This document shows, one piece after another, positions 62,136 through 64,000 of a stretch of DNA of 64,000 bases (within the stretch, counting starts at the first letter, position 1; the number at the start of each line of letters is the position of its first letter). Source of the stretch: Roseiarcus sp963794155 (lineage in GTDB: Bacteria; Pseudomonadota; Alphaproteobacteria; Rhizobiales; Beijerinckiaceae); contig CAWCCX010000002.1 in the NCBI GenBank assembly GCA_963794155.1, positions 1 to 64,000 of the forward strand, given 5' to 3'. The notes below the pieces were generated by a model, which was not told where the DNA came from, did no database searches, and worked only from the letters and a program-made list of their open reading frames with translations. Made by a program: the position numbers and the translations under genes.

Positions 62136-62996
62136 ATGGCCCAGTTGAGCCCTCTTCGCCGCCGCATGATCGAGGACATGACCGTCCGTAACATGTCGCC
62201 GGCGACGCAGCGATCCTACGTCAGCGCGGTTTCGAAGTTCAGCCGGTATTTTGGCAAGTCGCCCGAGCAGCTGGATCTGGAAGACGTTCGCGCTTTTCAG
62301 GTCCATCTCGTCTCGACGGGCATCTCATGGCCTGGTCTCAACCAGATCGTCTGCGCCTTACGCTTCTTCTACGGCATCACGCTCGGCGAGGCGAACGTTC
62401 CCGAGCGTATCCCCTATGCGCGCGAGCCGCGCAAACTGCCGGTTGTGTTGAGCGCCGACGAGGTGGTGCTGTTTCTGGAGTCCGTCTCGAGCCTGAAGAG
62501 CCGGGCGGCGTTGACCACGGCCTATGCGGCCGGGCTCAGGGCCTCGGAGGTCGCGGGGCTGAGAGTGGCGGACATCGACAGCACGCGGGGCGTGATCCTG
62601 GTCCGTCATGGCAAAGGCGCGAAAGATCGCAACGTGATGCTGTCTACGCAATTGCTCGGCATTTTGCGCGCCTATTGGAGGCTCGCCCGGCCAACGATCT
62701 ATCTCTTTCCCGGACGGGATGAAGAGCATCCGATTGATCCGACGGTGTTGCACGCTGCGTGCCGATCGGCGGTCAATGCCGCCGGGTTGACCAAGCGGGT
62801 CACGTTGCACACGTTGCGCCATAGCTTCGCGACGCATCTCTTGGAAAGCGGAACGGACATCCGGATCATTCAGGTTCTGCTCGGTCATAACAATCTGTCG
62901 TCGACGGCGCGCTACACGCAAGTCGCGACCCACACGATCCGGGCGACGCAGAGTCCGCTCGATCGATTGTCGTTGGAGGTCATGCCGCCGGGATAG
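62136..62996 (+). CDS. Tyrosine recombinase of the IS91-type element
   Basis: 286 aa. N-terminal SAM-like core-binding domain (MSPATQRSYVSAVSKFSRYF). Catalytic domain with Arg in YAAGLRASEVAGLRVADID, Lys in VRHGKGAKDRNVML, His-x-x-Arg in TLHTLRHSFATHLLES, His in IQVLLGHNNLSSTARY, and the nucleophilic Tyr in the last motif (ARYTQV). Complete set, so probably active. The gene accompanies the downstream HUH transposase, and its role is likely in resolving or integrating the element. Confidence 0.92.
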   Translation: MAQLSPLRRRMIEDMTVRNMSPATQRSYVSAVSKFSRYFGKSPEQLDLEDVRAFQVHLVSTGISWPGLNQIVCALRFFYGITLGEANVPERIPYAREPRKLPVVLSADEVVLFLESVSSLKSRAALTTAYAAGLRASEVAGLRVADIDSTRGVILVRHGKGAKDRNVMLSTQLLGILRAYWRLARPTIYLFPGRDEEHPIDPTVLHAACRSAVNAAGLTKRVTLHTLRHSFATHLLESGTDIRIIQVLLGHNNLSSTARYTQVATHTIRATQSPLDRLSLEVMPPG

Positions 62997-63017
62997 ACGG
63001 GCGCTCCGGCGCTGGCA

Positions 63018-64000
63018 ATGGCACGCGCCGGAGCTTCCTTCGACCGACCGACAATCGAAGTCGCGGATATTCTGCGTCGCCATGGCGAGGCCTATCTTCG
63101 CGATCACGTCGGACATGTAGGGCGGACCGAGCAGCGCGTGATGAGCGCGATCGCGGCGTGCCGAACGGCGGCGCTCGGCGGCCATGTCGAAGCCTGCGAC
63201 GATTGTGGCGCGACGCGCATCGCTTACAACTCGTGCCGCAATCGGCACTGCCCGAAGTGCCAAGGAGCGGCGCGGGCGCAATGGCTAGCCCACCGGCAGG
63301 CCGAACTGTTGCCGGTTCCCTATTTCCACCTCGTGTTCACGCTGCCCGCGCCGATCGCGGCTGTCGCCTTCCAGAATAAGAGCGCCGTCTATGCGATGCT
63401 GTTCAAGACCGCCATTGAGGCCGTGACCACGCTGGCCGCCAATCACCGCAGGCTCGGAGCGCGGATCGGCGGCCTGGCCATCCTGCACACTTGGGGGCAG
63501 GCGCTGACGCACCACCCTCACATCCATTGCGTCGTCCCCGGCGGCGGACTTTCCATCGACGGCTCCCGATGGATCGAGGCGCGCTCGAGCTTCTTTCTGG
63601 CCGTCAAGCCGCTCGCCCGGCTGTTCCGTCGCCTGTTCCTCGAACGCCTGCAAGCCGCCTTCGACGCGAAGGGCCTCGGATTCTTCGGTGATCTCGCCTA
63701 TCTCGCCGATCGCGCCGCCTTCGCCGCACAGCTGGCTGCGGTGCGTCGCCTCGATTGGATCGTCTACGCCAAGAAGCCCCTTGGCGGACCCGCGCGAGTT
63801 CTCGCCTATCTCGGCCGCTACACCCATCGCGTCGCCATCGCCAACAGCCGCATCCAAGCCTGCGACGACGAACATGTCAGATTCACCTGGAAGGACTATC
63901 GCGAGGACGGCGCCGTAAAGACCATGAATCTGAAGCCCGACGAGTTCATCCGGCGCTTCCTGCTCCACGCCTTGCCCGACGGCTTCCATCGCATTCGTCA
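63018..64000 (+). CDS. IS91-family HUH transposase (3' end cut by window)
   Basis: At least 327 codons are present, starting at the ATG at 63018. The N-terminal zinc-binding domain has CDDCGATRIAYNSCRNRHCP with CPKC. The HUH motif is seen in LTHHPHIHCVVPGGG (HIH). The paired tyrosine region is VLAYLGRYTHRVAI, the Y2 signature of rolling-circle transposases, which nick and ligate a single strand. The reading frame is open to the window edge. Confidence 0.93.
   Translation, partial: MARAGASFDRPTIEVADILRRHGEAYLRDHVGHVGRTEQRVMSAIAACRTAALGGHVEACDDCGATRIAYNSCRNRHCPKCQGAARAQWLAHRQAELLPVPYFHLVFTLPAPIAAVAFQNKSAVYAMLFKTAIEAVTTLAANHRRLGARIGGLAILHTWGQALTHHPHIHCVVPGGGLSIDGSRWIEARSSFFLAVKPLARLFRRLFLERLQAAFDAKGLGFFGDLAYLADRAAFAAQLAAVRRLDWIVYAKKPLGGPARVLAYLGRYTHRVAIANSRIQACDDEHVRFTWKDYREDGAVKTMNLKPDEFIRRFLLHALPDGFHRIR

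Larger units (their letters stand above)
62030..64000 (+). mobile_element. IS91-type element with tyrosine recombinase (partial)
   Basis: Carries a XerC/D-like tyrosine recombinase and a Y2 HUH transposase in tandem on the same strand, a known arrangement in one IS91 branch. The left end is estimated at the edge of the interrupted PEP-CTERM gene. An imperfect hairpin, CTGCCTGAGAGGAT with ATCCCTCAGACAG (62082-62122), stands just before the recombinase and could be part of the terminus. The right end is outside the window. Confidence 0.75.

Overview
The window is GC-rich chromosomal DNA that looks like an alphaproteobacterium of the Hyphomicrobiales (Rhizobiales). Pointers are the ffh-rpsP-rimM-trmD block, a ptsP enzyme of the nitrogen phosphotransferase type, a dmeR-dmeF nickel/cobalt pair, PEPxxWA-type PEP-CTERM proteins, and dispersed palindromes of the kind common in this order. 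Genus cannot be fixed from the sequence alone.

Layout. 1-1.3 kb: structured left edge with two hairpin terminators and a frameshifted GIY-YIG gene. 1.0-8.6 kb (minus): small membrane proteins, a B12-type radical SAM protein, a RimK-like ATP-grasp ligase with a GNAT acetyltransferase, and ligA. 8.8-16.7 kb: small secreted proteins, an alpha/beta hydrolase, miaA, an ASCH protein, an AlkD-like repair gene with an internal TAG, a GIY-YIG protein between inverted dispersed repeats, a membrane pentapeptide-repeat protein, helically phased 9-bp repeats and a TetR regulator. 16.9-19.2 kb: ureG-ureF-ureE and the RNase P RNA gene (rnpB). 19.5-21.1 kb: two glycine-zipper lipoproteins and an amidase.

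21.24-30.58 kb is the most interesting part. Nearly perfect 36-bp terminal inverted repeats, flanked by a 14-bp direct repeat, enclose 9.3 kb that encodes a Cas1 with its catalytic residues but no CRISPR array, cas2 or effector. This matches the architecture of casposons (Cas1-driven transposons). It also carries a TIR-like protein and an AlbA_2/Schlafen-type protein, a plausible defence cargo, and has been damaged by an IS21-family insertion that truncates a cyclase-type AAA/TPR regulator.

31-40.5 kb: frameshifted sulfotransferase-like and membrane genes, a periplasmic molybdenum hydroxylase (iorA/iorB type), then ffh-rpsP-rimM, an isolated Rieske gene (petA) and trmD. 40.6-43.3 kb: hydroxyacyl-CoA dehydrogenase and etfA/etfB. 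43.7-48.9 kb: a complete peptide/nickel-type ABC importer. 49.1-53.2 kb: ptsP, prfA and nadD. 53.4-58.4 kb: a frameshifted acyltransferase, a TPR lipoprotein, an extensin-like protein, and a DUF1007/NicO metal-transport pair. 58.4-64 kb: a PEBP-like protein, a PEP-CTERM protein, dmeR-dmeF, a second PEP-CTERM gene truncated by an IS91-type element, and that element (tyrosine recombinase plus HUH transposase), cut by the window edge.

Several genes, including the essential ffh, are split by single-base shifts. These may be sequence errors rather than true pseudogenes, which affects how cas1 and the other broken genes should be read. Nickel/cobalt handling recurs: ureEFG, NicO, DmeF and possibly the ABC importer.
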